Below, piece after piece: positions 26,635-36,078 of a stretch of DNA of 64,000 bases. Origin of the DNA: Dyadobacter soli (lineage in GTDB: Bacteria > Bacteroidota > Bacteroidia > Cytophagales > Spirosomataceae). The stretch's first letter is position 1, and each line of letters opens with the position of its first letter. The stretch lies in contig NZ_FNAN01000008.1 in assembly GCF_900101885.1 (NCBI RefSeq), positions 330,904 to 394,903 on the forward strand, written 5' to 3'. Both the position numbers and the translations under genes were made by a program. The notes under the pieces were generated by a model. That model made no database searches. It had not been told where the DNA came from and saw only the letters and a list, made by a program, of their open reading frames with translations.

Positions 26635-27564
26635 TTAAAACAGTTTGTTCATCGAAGTCCGCACTTTGGTTTGCAGACTGTAAAAATCAATCTTCCACGT
26701 ATTCTTGTAATAGGCTACAATAATAGCCTCTTTTTGCCGCAATGCGGCCTGTGCCTGCGCCTTTGTTACGCCGCTGGGGCTTGTGCCTTCCGGTATCGAG
26801 TTCACGATCTTATCGAAACCTGCCCGTCCTTCGGTGAGCATCATGGCGATCATCTCCACAAAATCCTCGTCGAATGAAGAGGAGCTATAAGCGGTAATAA
26901 AACCGTCGCGGCGGGCGGCGGCATCACTCCAGTTGATCCAGTTCCCACCCTGATAATACGCTTTTGAAATATTCTTGTATTCGACGGGATAGAATACTGT
27001 CTGATGCAGAATATGGCCAAACTCATGGTGAATCGTGTGCAGGAACCAGTCTTTTACAAACGAAGAGTCTCTTCCCGGGTCATATCCCTGCATTCCTTTG
27101 ATCTTGAAGAGGTTTACCCCGAACAGGATCACTTTCCGACCGCCCTCCGCCGTTCCGAGCGTAATAGATCCCGATTCGACATTGTACTCATTGCTCCCCG
27201 AGAGAATGAAGAATTTGGGTGAATATTTATTGTAAAAAACTTTTCCCGCTTCCTCTACGTACGGGGTTGTCCATGCTTTTTTAATCGTGCTCAACAACGG
27301 AATTACCTGTGATTCATCCGGTGGCACCAGGTTTTTGGTCATGTTTCCGAACTCGAACTGGTCCCACTTATATTTCGCGGAAATATTGTAGGGAGCAACA
27401 AGGCTATCCTGGATCCATTTGTCAATCGGTCCCTCAGCCCAAACGTCGCCACCCAAGCCGGGAATGTCGTCTACATTGCCCAGGCCCTCCTCTTTGCAGG
27501 ACGTCATGCCAGCCAGCAATGCGGCAATAATGCAATGGGTAAAATGTCTGAATATCGTTTTCAT
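26635..27564 (-). CDS. Substrate-import-associated zinc metallohydrolase lipoprotein
   Basis: A 309-residue lipoprotein. Lipobox Cys23 (AGMTSC) places it on the outer membrane. HTIHHEFGHILHQ holds the zinc-binding HExxH motif (H180, E181, H184), and DEDFVEMIAMM about 50 residues downstream may give the third ligand. The family is recognised as the zinc metallohydrolase lipoprotein that accompanies a SusC/SusD-like importer (recalled as TIGR04549, not searched). It likely cuts a peptide or similar polymer before import. Sixteen nt from SusD upstream and 7 nt from DUF4302 downstream: one operon. Confidence 0.87.
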   Translation of the reverse strand: MKTIFRHFTHCIIAALLAGMTSCKEEGLGNVDDIPGLGGDVWAEGPIDKWIQDSLVAPYNISAKYKWDQFEFGNMTKNLVPPDESQVIPLLSTIKKAWTTPYVEEAGKVFYNKYSPKFFILSGSNEYNVESGSITLGTAEGGRKVILFGVNLFKIKGMQGYDPGRDSSFVKDWFLHTIHHEFGHILHQTVFYPVEYKNISKAYYQGGNWINWSDAAARRDGFITAYSSSSFDEDFVEMIAMMLTEGRAGFDKIVNSIPEGTSPSGVTKAQAQAALRQKEAIIVAYYKNTWKIDFYSLQTKVRTSMNKLF

Positions 27565-27579
27565 GGTTGAATGGCTTTC

Positions 27580-29052
27580 TTACCTGGGATTCTGTGTTAT
27601 ACCTGAAAGTGCCGCTGTCTGTGGAAGCTGTAATACCCTGCGGTTATCTCCCGCGGGAACCGTAATGACCGATCCCGTGCGGGTTTGATGCGTTACGGTT
27701 CTGTTGTATCGTTGAAGATCGAACCACCGCATGCCTTCCTGCACAAACTCCACACGTTTGAATGCAAGCACGGTTTCAATGATGTTATTTCTGAGGTTGC
27801 TGGTACCGAAATAGTCTCGCATGCTAGCGGCAGTCACCTTGTGTGCCGATGGATTATAGTTATCCACCCGTTTGCTTACGTAGGTATTGAGGTCTGTCAG
27901 GCAGGCGGCTGTATTGTTGAGATAGGCATTGGCTTCGATCCTGTTGAAGAGCACTTCTTCGACGGTAAAAATCGGCAGCATTACATAAGGAAACCCTATT
28001 TCGGCATTCACTGATTCGCGCACAAAGTATTCGGTAAGTTTTGGAATGAAGTAGTTATTTTCGCCGCGGTAATATAATGGAAATGCCCAGCCCGCATTGC
28101 CCGCAATGATCCGCTCGCTCACAGAAATCTCCTGCCATTTGCCATACGTCATTCCATAACGATAGGTAGGCGCAAACCGCCCGAAATTCGATGCGGTTTC
28201 GACAAGCAGCAAATTGGCATTTTCAGTAGCACGGGAATAGATATTGAAAAGTTCAGCCGGCGACATGCTCGAATAAGTCGTATTCCAAGGGCGCATGTTT
28301 TCCGCGAAGTTATTACTTGGAAAAACCGCATTGGCATATTGCAGTACTTTCTGATAGTCTTTCTTCACGAGGTAAAACCGGCTCGCAAATGCATTAGCGG
28401 CAGCAAGGTTGAAATGGTATTTAGGTATTGTGTATGTTCCATCGCTGATCAACGGAAGCCCTTCCTGCAAATCCTTTTCGATCATCTGGTACACGCCGGC
28501 CACGGTGCCACGTTCGTACTGCTTGATAACCACACTTTCAGGCACAGTTACATAAGGTATACCAGGACTTTCGTTGCCTTGTTGCGGATCGAAAAATCTG
28601 CAGTAGTAATTCACGAGCATAAAATGTGCATAGGCACGAGCCAGCAATGCCTCGCCTTTTTGCGCATTGTAATTTTCAGGGTCTGAAACCTTGCTTATAA
28701 TGTCCAATGCCTCATTGGCTACCGAAACTGCTCGATAGCATTCAGCCCAATAAGAGTCAGGTGAATCCTGATCATCGACAGTTGCTTCTACTACTTCGAA
28801 AAGGAACGAGCCTCGGTTGGTTTTGTCATCCTCGCCCACTCCTTTATCAGCCACATTATCACTCATACTTTCCGAAAACACAACATAACCTGCCTGCGGA
28901 TAGGCGGTTGTGAGCAGTTGAGATACCTTTTTGGGCGTGTTGATGATCGCCCGTGTGCTGTCCGGCTCCTTCGAAAGGAAGTCTTCGCAACCTGCCAGGG
29001 CCAGTAGTGGCAGGAACAGCATTATTTTTCTGAACTTTCTGATGGTAATCAT
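27580..29052 (-). CDS. SusD/RagB-family substrate-binding lipoprotein
   Basis: A 490-residue outer-membrane lipoprotein. The signal ends at lipobox Cys22 (LLALAGCEDF), and the mature chain has the TPR-rich N-terminal helices (GEALLARAYAHFMLVNYYC) and the C-terminal SusD block VLAFKRVEFVQEGMRWFDLQRYN. SusD proteins cap the SusC barrel and hand over substrate. The frame extends to 29076, but MITIRKFRK at 29052 is the natural start. Second gene of the operon, 28 nt after SusC. No glycosidase is present, so the cargo is probably not a large polysaccharide. Confidence 0.9.
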   Translation of the reverse strand: MITIRKFRKIMLFLPLLALAGCEDFLSKEPDSTRAIINTPKKVSQLLTTAYPQAGYVVFSESMSDNVADKGVGEDDKTNRGSFLFEVVEATVDDQDSPDSYWAECYRAVSVANEALDIISKVSDPENYNAQKGEALLARAYAHFMLVNYYCRFFDPQQGNESPGIPYVTVPESVVIKQYERGTVAGVYQMIEKDLQEGLPLISDGTYTIPKYHFNLAAANAFASRFYLVKKDYQKVLQYANAVFPSNNFAENMRPWNTTYSSMSPAELFNIYSRATENANLLLVETASNFGRFAPTYRYGMTYGKWQEISVSERIIAGNAGWAFPLYYRGENNYFIPKLTEYFVRESVNAEIGFPYVMLPIFTVEEVLFNRIEANAYLNNTAACLTDLNTYVSKRVDNYNPSAHKVTAASMRDYFGTSNLRNNIIETVLAFKRVEFVQEGMRWFDLQRYNRTVTHQTRTGSVITVPAGDNRRVLQLPQTAALSGITQNPR

Positions 29053-29080
29053 ATCTTCAAAATGAATCATCCTCAAAACT

Positions 29081-32000
29081 TTACAATGTCAGTTTCAATG
29101 CAACTGTAAACTGCTTCTGGATCGGTTGGGCAACACCGCCGGAATTGAAGAACTCGGGGTCTTGTCCTTTCAGCTTCTTGTCCGAATAAATCAGCCACGG
29201 ATTGATCGACGAAACCTGAATACTTGCCGCTTTGAATCCATACTTCGAGATAACCTGTAACGGCAGTTTGTAAGCCAGCGATACCGATTTCAACCGCACA
29301 AAATCGCCTTTCGCCACGCGATCGGTCGAGTAGTTATAAATGTTGTAGGGATAGGTGCCTTGAAGGTATAGCATTTCCAACCGATCCGAAATCGACGGGT
29401 TGGCACCATATCTCTCGTCACCCGACATCACCCAGCGGTCGTAAAATTCTTTTGGCATTGCATCCAGATCACTGAATGCCCCCCGGAACAAGGGATTAAG
29501 TCTGATTTTATTACCCGCCTGGTAAGTGAAAAATACATTCAGCGTAAGTCCCTTATAAACCAATGTGTTGTTAAAACCACCTGTAAATGGCGGGTCAACC
29601 GGCCCTTCATATTTGAGATACTGAATATTCTGGTCCTGCAAATACACATCCGAGCTCACTTCCCCTTTCTCATTCAGGAATATCGGAACACCGGTTTTAG
29701 GATTCAATGCACGGTAGTCGATCGAAAAAAGGCTCCTTACCGGCTTACCCTGCACATTGGCCCCTTCCGCTTTTACGAGGTCGAAAATGCCCGGGCTATT
29801 GTCAACATTTGTGATGAGTGTGTGCGAATAGCCGAACGTAATGCGCGAGCGAAAATCCCAGTCACGGTTTTTAAACAACACCCCGTCCACGGAGAAATCG
29901 GCACCGTACGATTCCATATCGGCATAGTTAGCGACCTTGTAAATCTGCCCGCCAATACCTGACGTCTTGATCTGATCAATCAAATCGAAACTGTTTCGAA
30001 CATACCCGTCTAGTGTAAAATTGATCCGGTTGCCGAACAACCCTACATCGAGCCCCAGGTTTCCGCTATACAACTTTTCCCAGGTCAGCTCCGTGTTTTG
30101 CAGCGCAGCAAGTTGTATCGCCGACTCTTTTTCGTCTACATAAGGCCGACGGGTTATAATGCTTTGCAGCAATACAGCCGCATTGGTAGCTGGGCCGGTG
30201 TCTGCGGAGAGACCATAACTCAATCGCAAGCGCCCCATACTCAACCAGGTCGAATTTTTGAAGAAATTCTCACGATCGAAGTTCCAGGAACCGGCAAGCG
30301 TGTATGTAGGCAGCCAACGCGCAATGGCCGACTTCCCAAACCGGTTGGAGCCGTCGTAACGAACATAACCTGTTACGTTATATTTTCCGTCCAACGTATA
30401 GCCAAGGCTTCCATAGAATGCGGCGAACCGTTCGTAGTCCATTTGCATTCCATAGTATTGGAAATTGGTCTCGATCGTCTGCTTCAAAATACGGTAATCC
30501 ACAAACGGGGTTCCACCCTGGTCGTATTGGAAGCCGTAGCCGGTATTATTGGAGTTCTGGCGGTTGGTAAACTTTACCTCCTGCCCGATCAGCGCATTCA
30601 CTTCATGACGCTCACCAAGTTTCTTGTTATAACGCAGGTTATTCCTCACGTTGTAGAACAGCATCTGATCTTCGTTGCGGTTGTAAAACCCACCTGATGG
30701 CAGCACTATCACTGGCTCAGCGTTAGGTACGTCGGGGTCGGTGTACAGGTATTTATTGGCCAGTGCGATAGTCGAATTGTCGGCTGCGCGATATGCATTG
30801 GCCATGTTGCTATGTTCCGTAATAATATGTTCCCGACCGGTCTGAATGTATCGCAACGCACCTAGGAAATCGTAGCTCAGGTCATCAGTGATTTTGTAAG
30901 AAAGATTTCCTTGCAACTTGATATCGGCCAACGTCAGGTTGATCCTGTTGTTTGCCAATTCCGAAACTATGTTAAAAGGGGCGAAATTTCTGCGAAAGAA
31001 TTCAAGATTACCGGTCTGATCGTAAGCAGTGAGCGTTCGGCTGGTGTTCAATGCGTAGCTGAACGGGTTGATATCAAAATCGCGGTCATACTTTCCTTCC
31101 ACCGGGTTGCTTCTTCTGCTCAAAGAACCTGGCGCCTGTTGCCTCCTTACAGAAGCCAGTGTGGTCAAACCGATACTCAGACGATCGGAAAGCTGATAGT
31201 TGTTATTGAAGTTCAGTGTGTAACGCTTGACCTTATCGGCAATCGTCCAACCATTGTCATCCAGGTAACTTACCGAAGCATAGGAGTTGGATTTATCTGT
31301 TCCGAAAGAAACACTGAGAGAATGCTCGTGTATGAAGTTTTGCTTGAAAAGGACATCGAACCAGTCGGTATTGGCTTTTGCGTAGCCTAACAAAAACTCC
31401 CGCCGCTTTGCCGGGTTATTCACCAGGCCAAAATCCCCTTGGTCGTCGCCAACCTGGATCAGATTGTACAACTTTCCATACACCCCATAATCCGGTTTGG
31501 AAAGAACATCCGTACCCAGATAGCCTTTGCGTTCCAGTTCTCCCAGCACCGACATCTGCTGCGCCGAGTTCATAATGTTGAAATTGCGATAGGAAGGCAC
31601 GAGCTGCGTGCTGAAATTGCCCGAATAGGTGATCACCGGCTTGCCGCTCTTTCCTTTTTTAGTAGTAATCACAATTACCCCGTTCATGGCGCGCGCACCG
31701 TACAATGCGGCTGCGGCGGCGTCTTTGAGGATATCAAATGTCTCGATGTCGTTCGGGTTGAGACCTGCAACGGCCGAGCCTAGCAATGTGGTAGGGTCGC
31801 CGCTGGAAAGCTGGTCGTTTGAAATATTGACGATATCCTCCTGCACAACGCCGTCGATTACCCAAAGCGGCTTGTTGGCGCCATTCAATGAAGTAGCGCC
31901 GCGGATACGGATTTTGGGAGCGGCACCGAATGTGCCTGAGACGTTCTGGATCGATACACCCGCCGCACGGCCTTCGAGCATCCGGCTCACATCGGGCAAA

Positions 32001-32440
32001 CCGTCGATCTTGACATCGTCGGTTTTGAGCGTTACGGCTGAACCTGTGAATTTATCTTTATTAATCTGCTGAAAACCAGTGACAACCACATCTTGTAAAC
32101 CCACGGCATCTTCCGCGAGTTCGATCGACAGGCTGCGGGCAGCTTTTACCTCTTTGGACAAAAATCCGATCATGCTAACGACCAGCGTCGCATTCTCGTT
32201 TACGCCCTGCAACAGGAACTCCCCCTTCTCATTGGTGACCGTACCTTTCTGCAAGCCTTTCACCCGGACAGTCGACCCGATGAGCGGTTCGCCGGTGCTG
32301 CTTTTCACGACACCTTTGACGTCGATATCGGCGGTGAATGCAAACAAAGAAGATGGAAATGCGAAAACGGACAGAAAGAAGACACCCAGGAGCAACACAA
32401 TAAGCCGACTCAGGCCACTGATCCGATAGAAAAGATTCAT
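29081..32440 (-). CDS. SusC/RagA-family TonB-linked outer membrane transporter
   Basis: A 1119-residue outer-membrane transporter. After a signal peptide comes a carboxypeptidase-regulatory-like domain (about 38-115, with GEPLIGSTVRVKGLQKGTVT), a TonB box and plug (about 115-250, with IKIRGATSLNGANKPLWVIDG and AAAALYGARAMNGVIVITTKKGK), and a long beta-barrel ending in a hydrophobic residue (ALKLTL). This is the SusC pattern, working with SusD. It leads a four-gene operon and is divergent from a gene-free gap (32441-32722). No adjacent anti-sigma or hybrid regulator. Confidence 0.92.
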   Translation of the reverse strand: MNLFYRISGLSRLIVLLLGVFFLSVFAFPSSLFAFTADIDVKGVVKSSTGEPLIGSTVRVKGLQKGTVTNEKGEFLLQGVNENATLVVSMIGFLSKEVKAARSLSIELAEDAVGLQDVVVTGFQQINKDKFTGSAVTLKTDDVKIDGLPDVSRMLEGRAAGVSIQNVSGTFGAAPKIRIRGATSLNGANKPLWVIDGVVQEDIVNISNDQLSSGDPTTLLGSAVAGLNPNDIETFDILKDAAAAALYGARAMNGVIVITTKKGKSGKPVITYSGNFSTQLVPSYRNFNIMNSAQQMSVLGELERKGYLGTDVLSKPDYGVYGKLYNLIQVGDDQGDFGLVNNPAKRREFLLGYAKANTDWFDVLFKQNFIHEHSLSVSFGTDKSNSYASVSYLDDNGWTIADKVKRYTLNFNNNYQLSDRLSIGLTTLASVRRQQAPGSLSRRSNPVEGKYDRDFDINPFSYALNTSRTLTAYDQTGNLEFFRRNFAPFNIVSELANNRINLTLADIKLQGNLSYKITDDLSYDFLGALRYIQTGREHIITEHSNMANAYRAADNSTIALANKYLYTDPDVPNAEPVIVLPSGGFYNRNEDQMLFYNVRNNLRYNKKLGERHEVNALIGQEVKFTNRQNSNNTGYGFQYDQGGTPFVDYRILKQTIETNFQYYGMQMDYERFAAFYGSLGYTLDGKYNVTGYVRYDGSNRFGKSAIARWLPTYTLAGSWNFDRENFFKNSTWLSMGRLRLSYGLSADTGPATNAAVLLQSIITRRPYVDEKESAIQLAALQNTELTWEKLYSGNLGLDVGLFGNRINFTLDGYVRNSFDLIDQIKTSGIGGQIYKVANYADMESYGADFSVDGVLFKNRDWDFRSRITFGYSHTLITNVDNSPGIFDLVKAEGANVQGKPVRSLFSIDYRALNPKTGVPIFLNEKGEVSSDVYLQDQNIQYLKYEGPVDPPFTGGFNNTLVYKGLTLNVFFTYQAGNKIRLNPLFRGAFSDLDAMPKEFYDRWVMSGDERYGANPSISDRLEMLYLQGTYPYNIYNYSTDRVAKGDFVRLKSVSLAYKLPLQVISKYGFKAASIQVSSINPWLIYSDKKLKGQDPEFFNSGGVAQPIQKQFTVALKLTL

Positions 32441-32722
32441 ATAAATAAGTATAAGTCTAACCCCAAATAACAGTCCGTCCGCCCAAAGCGGGTTTAATTA
32501 ATAAATTCAATAATACATATTATCGCACGAAAAGCGAAAACATTCTACCACAGGCGGTGACAAAAATTAAACTAATGCCAACTACCCCGAAACCAAAAGA
32601 ATATACTCAATACGCACAAGATGGCAAAACCGTGGAGGCGTGCGGTGTGATTTTAGCAAATTATCTTTCTAAAAACACTGTTAAATCGCTTTTTATTGTT
32701 CAAAAACACGACTTAAGATGCA
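32441..32722. other. Gene-free region upstream of SusC operon
   Basis: 282 bp, AT-rich near the SusC start. It must hold the SusC promoter, but no perfect TAnnTTTG box is seen. A short frame (32557-32763, plus) has no family look and overlaps the end of the siroheme gene, so it is not called. The hairpin at 32715-32740 is listed separately. Confidence 0.6.
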
Positions 32723-32740
32723 TTACCGGGCATCTTTTTT
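32715..32740. terminator. Weak hairpin at end of siroheme gene
   Basis: 7-bp stem aagatgc/gcatctt overlaps the stop codon of the minus-strand gene. A T-run of six follows on the plus strand, while a shorter one lies further away on the minus strand. Direction uncertain. Confidence 0.4.
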
Positions 32741-33310
32741 CTCTTCTGTCAAAACCGAAGTAATGCGGTTCAATTCGTCGACTTTCGAAGCAAAATCTCC
32801 TTTCAGCATATCACGGACGGCTTTGAGTTGTTCCATGGCTGCTTCAAGGTTGTCGGGAAGCGCTTCGCCGAGGACTTCTTTGAGCCGTTTGGCCAGTGTA
32901 GGAGACATTCCGTTGGTAGAAATAGCCACTTTGAGATTGCCTTTCCGGACAACCGAGGAGAGGTAAAAGTCGCAGATATCGGGCGTATCGGCCACATTGG
33001 CGATGATATGCCGAGCGCGGGCGGTTTCCCAGATCCGTTTATTTTCCGGCTTATCGTTCGTAGCGACGATCACCAGGTCTTTTTCGAGCAGGTCATCGTC
33101 TGCAAACTTCCGCGTAATTAGATTTATTCGGGAATTAGTCGCCGCAATGCTTTTGATTTCCTCCCGGATTTCGGGCGCAACTAGCGTTACGCGTGCGAGC
33201 GGGGAGTTGTCGAGAACGGCCGTGATTTTTTCCAAACCTACGTAGCCGCCGCCCACAATGAGCGTGTGCAGGTTTTCGAGTTTCAGGAATATCGGGAAGA
33301 GATTGTTCAT
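32723..33310 (-). CDS. Precorrin-2 dehydrogenase (siroheme synthase N-domain)
   Basis: A 195-residue Met8p/CysG-N-type protein. The NAD-binding loop is TLIVGGGYVGLEK, followed by VTLVAPEI and LVIVATNDKPENKRI (active-site Asp region), then a C-terminal dimerisation helix (STNGMSPTLAKRLKEVLGE). It oxidises precorrin-2 to sirohydrochlorin and probably inserts iron, giving siroheme for sulfite or nitrite reductase. No uroporphyrinogen methyltransferase domain is fused or adjacent. A -7 box is 4 nt before its ATG, implying a leaderless mRNA. Confidence 0.88.
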   Translation of the reverse strand: MNNLFPIFLKLENLHTLIVGGGYVGLEKITAVLDNSPLARVTLVAPEIREEIKSIAATNSRINLITRKFADDDLLEKDLVIVATNDKPENKRIWETARARHIIANVADTPDICDFYLSSVVRKGNLKVAISTNGMSPTLAKRLKEVLGEALPDNLEAAMEQLKAVRDMLKGDFASKVDELNRITSVLTEEKKDAR

Positions 33311-33314
33311 TGAT

Positions 33315-33322
33315 CAAATTTA
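33315..33322 (-). promoter_or_regulatory. TAnnTTTG -7 box for siroheme gene
   Basis: TAAATTTG on the minus strand ends 4 nt before the ATG at 33310; the transcript would be leaderless. Confidence 0.5.
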
Positions 33323-33406
33323 CACAAATAACCCGTTCATACCGAAACCGAGAAACCCTTTATAACTATTCCAACATCACACTTTTTCTATCTGCTTCTT
33401 TCCCCG

Positions 33407-33414
33407 TACCTTTG
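33407..33414 (+). promoter_or_regulatory. TAnnTTTG -7 box for ABC-F gene
   Basis: TACCTTTG, then cacc and the ATG at 33419. Transcription would begin at or next to the start codon. Confidence 0.6.
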
Positions 33415-33418
33415 CACC

Positions 33419-35365
33419 ATGATCGCGATTACGAACCTCAGCTATTTCCTGGGCGACCGTGCCTTATACGACGGCGCCTCTCTACATATCAAGCCAAAAC
33501 AAAAGATCGGGCTCATCGGACTGAACGGTACCGGTAAGTCGACCCTGCTGCGGATGATCAACGGAGAATTCCAACCCGACGGCGGCTCGATCTCCAAGGC
33601 AGGCGACTGTACCATCGGCTTTCTCAACCAGGATTTGCTTTCATACCAATCCGAAGATTCGATCCTTTCGGTAGCGATGCAGGCATTTGAAAGGCAGAAT
33701 GTGCTGCAAGTGCAAATGGACAAAATCCTGCACGATATGGAGCATAATTACTCCGACGACCTCGTGGACAAGCTCGCCCGCGTGCAGGACGAATTCGAAG
33801 CATTGGACGGTTACTCGGTACAATCGAAGGCCGAAGCGATCCTCGAAGGTCTGGGCTTCTCGACCGCCGATCTGAACCTGCCATTGCGCCAGTTCTCGGG
33901 AGGGTGGCGCATGCGCGTAATGCTCGCGAAGCTGCTTTTGCAAAAGCCGGCGCTCCTAATGCTCGATGAGCCTACCAACCACTTGGACTTGCCGTCTATT
34001 CAATGGGTAGAAAAGTATACGCAAAACTATGAAGGTGCGGTGATCGTCGTTTCCCACGACCGCCAGTTCCTCGACAATACGATTGATACTACCGTGGAGG
34101 TTTCCGGCGGGAAACTCAATTACTACGCAGGAAATTATTCCTATTACCTGGAAGAAAAAGCGCTCCGCAACGATATTCAGCGCGGTGCTTACGAAAACCA
34201 GCAAGCCAAAATCCGTCAGACGGAACGCTTCATCGAGCGTTTCAAAGCCAAAGCCACCAAATCACGCCAGGTACAAAGCCGCGTGAAGGCACTGGACAGA
34301 ATGGATGTTGTGGATGAAGTACTGGATGAAAATGCAAAAGTGCACTTCCGCTTCCAGTTTACAACCCAGCCGGGTCGCCATGTTTTCCAATTGGAAGATG
34401 CATCCAAGGCTTATGGTGACAAGGTAATCCTCGATGCTACCAATATCAGTATGGAACGCGGTGATAAAATCGCGTTGATCGGGGCTAACGGTCGTGGTAA
34501 ATCCACCGTGCTCCGCATTGTGGCGGGTACCGAACCTATCGACGGGAAACGAAGACTGGGACACAATGTATCGTTCACATTCTACGCCCAGCACCAGCTC
34601 GAATCCCTCAACGTGGCGCATAACCTCATCGAGGAATTGAAATACGCCAACCCGACCAAGACCGAAACCGAGTTACGGACGGTTTTGGGTTGCTTCCTGT
34701 TTACCGGAGATGATGTTTTCAAGAAAATCAAGGTTCTTTCCGGGGGGGAGAAATCGCGGGTTGCATTGGCTAAGGTGCTGCTTTCGCAAGCTAACTTCCT
34801 GTTACTCGATGAGCCAACTAACCACCTGGATATGCAATCTGTGAATATCCTGATCCAGGCATTGCAGCAGTATGAAGGCAGTTACATCGTCGTTTCCCAC
34901 GACCGGTATTTCGTGGAAAACATTGCGAACAAAATCTGGTACATTGAAGACCATGAGATCAAAGAATATCCTGGCACGTATGAGGAGTATGAGATTTGGG
35001 TCGAAGAACGCGGCTTACAATCGGCTGTAAGCGAAAAAGTGCAGGTAAGCAGCGCCCCGCCGCAGAAAAATCAGCCGGCACCTGCCAGTCAGAACAAAAA
35101 CAATGGTAAGCCTCAATCAAACGAAGATGCGCAGAAGCTAAAAAAAGCGAGAAAGCAGATCGAGGAGCTGGAAGATACCATCAATAACCTCGAAATAAGG
35201 AAAGCAGAAACCGAAGGCAAACTGGCTGAGCCTGCGATCTACAACGATTCCGTAGCACTGGCTGAACTGAACCGGTTTTATGCGGATATCAAGCAGAAGC
35301 TGGAACAGAGCACGGAGGATTGGGAAAATCTGATGCTGGAAGTGGAAGAGCTTTCGGGGAAATAG
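33419..35365 (+). CDS. ABC-F family ATPase (ribosome-associated)
   Basis: A 648-residue soluble protein with two ABC cassettes and no membrane segments, the hallmark of ABC-F. Walker A motifs are GLNGTGKST (34-42) and GANGRGKST (355-363). Signature motifs are FSGGWRMR and LSGGEKSRV, and both Walker B motifs read LLDEPTNHLD-like. A charged linker (about residues 240-300) is the P-site interaction arm. The C-terminus has a coiled-coil tail (LKKARKQIEELEDTINNLEIR) as in Uup-type proteins. ABC-F proteins act on the ribosomal E site during translation. No antibiotic-resistance subtype can be assigned. Confidence 0.92.
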   Translation: MIAITNLSYFLGDRALYDGASLHIKPKQKIGLIGLNGTGKSTLLRMINGEFQPDGGSISKAGDCTIGFLNQDLLSYQSEDSILSVAMQAFERQNVLQVQMDKILHDMEHNYSDDLVDKLARVQDEFEALDGYSVQSKAEAILEGLGFSTADLNLPLRQFSGGWRMRVMLAKLLLQKPALLMLDEPTNHLDLPSIQWVEKYTQNYEGAVIVVSHDRQFLDNTIDTTVEVSGGKLNYYAGNYSYYLEEKALRNDIQRGAYENQQAKIRQTERFIERFKAKATKSRQVQSRVKALDRMDVVDEVLDENAKVHFRFQFTTQPGRHVFQLEDASKAYGDKVILDATNISMERGDKIALIGANGRGKSTVLRIVAGTEPIDGKRRLGHNVSFTFYAQHQLESLNVAHNLIEELKYANPTKTETELRTVLGCFLFTGDDVFKKIKVLSGGEKSRVALAKVLLSQANFLLLDEPTNHLDMQSVNILIQALQQYEGSYIVVSHDRYFVENIANKIWYIEDHEIKEYPGTYEEYEIWVEERGLQSAVSEKVQVSSAPPQKNQPAPASQNKNNGKPQSNEDAQKLKKARKQIEELEDTINNLEIRKAETEGKLAEPAIYNDSVALAELNRFYADIKQKLEQSTEDWENLMLEVEELSGK

Positions 35366-35375
35366 GAAAAATGAG

Positions 35376-35401
35376 AAGGGAGCTGGATGGCTCCCTTTTT
35401 T
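35376..35401. terminator. Bidirectional terminator between ABC-F and Uma2 genes
   Basis: 8-bp stem aagggagc/gctccctt with a short loop and T-run, between convergent stops at 35365 and 35403. Confidence 0.8.
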
Positions 35402-35402
35402 G

Positions 35403-35981
35403 TTATCTCAGGTCTTCGACTTGCGCATATACGTCTGCCATTTTTAGTGTAAGTCCAATGTGGCCGATTTCAATGCTGCCTTCCAAATCAGCCGCTTCCG
35501 AGGCCAGGATCCACATCCCATTACTTCCCTTCCGGTACACCGCAGCCCTGATCTCCTGAGAGTCGATAACCACATACTCCACGAGTGTCCGAAGACTTCG
35601 GTACAGGTGAAATTTCTTTCCTTGGTCATAACCTTCTGTGCTCGATGAAAGCACCTCGAGAATCACCGAAGGATTGAGCAATGTGTCAAATTCCTGGTCT
35701 CGAAACTCCGGTTTACCGCAAACTATCAATAGGTCTGGATAGGTGTACAGTGTATTTTCCGGAATATGGACACGCATATCGCGGGAAAAGCTCTGGCAGG
35801 ACTTTCCTTTCAATGCCAGGTAAATTTCGCCCGACAAATTCTCCGTGATCCGGTTGTGATACCGGCTTGCTCCCGACATCGCAAAAATCTCCCCGCGGTA
35901 ATACTCGCTCTTGTACTCCGCGGCGCGTTCCAGTTCAAGATATTCCTGTTCCGTGTACATTTTGATCGCTACTGCTGTCAT
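35403..35981 (-). CDS. Uma2-family (DUF820) putative PD-(D/E)XK nuclease
   Basis: A 192-residue Uma2 protein. MYTEQEYLELE starts the domain, YYRGEIFAMSGASRYHN is the family's hallmark block, and PDLLIV followed by VILEVLS provides the acidic pair of a PD-(D/E)XK-like nuclease core. VEYVVID is the last conserved strand. The biological role of Uma2 proteins is unclear; they are abundant in cyanobacteria and Cytophagales and often linked to mobile DNA. The -7 box TATTTTTG overlaps the upstream codons, so the ATG at 35981 is chosen over 35993. Confidence 0.82.
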   Translation of the reverse strand: MTAVAIKMYTEQEYLELERAAEYKSEYYRGEIFAMSGASRYHNRITENLSGEIYLALKGKSCQSFSRDMRVHIPENTLYTYPDLLIVCGKPEFRDQEFDTLLNPSVILEVLSSSTEGYDQGKKFHLYRSLRTLVEYVVIDSQEIRAAVYRKGSNGMWILASEAADLEGSIEIGHIGLTLKMADVYAQVEDLR

Positions 35982-35990
35982 GGTTCTAAT

Positions 35991-35998
35991 CAAAAATA
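35991..35998 (-). promoter_or_regulatory. TAnnTTTG -7 box for Uma2 gene
   Basis: TATTTTTG on the minus strand, 9 nt before the ATG at 35981. Confidence 0.5.
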
Positions 35999-36078
35999 GT
36001 TAATAATGTTCAAATCACCTTTTCCAAACTCTATGTACCTTACAGTAAAAAGTTACGTTTCCATTTAAAAATCCCGAG

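Noticed and set aside
32557..32763. A 68-residue plus-strand frame near the siroheme gene
   Set aside because: No family look, weak start context and overlap with the end of the siroheme gene.
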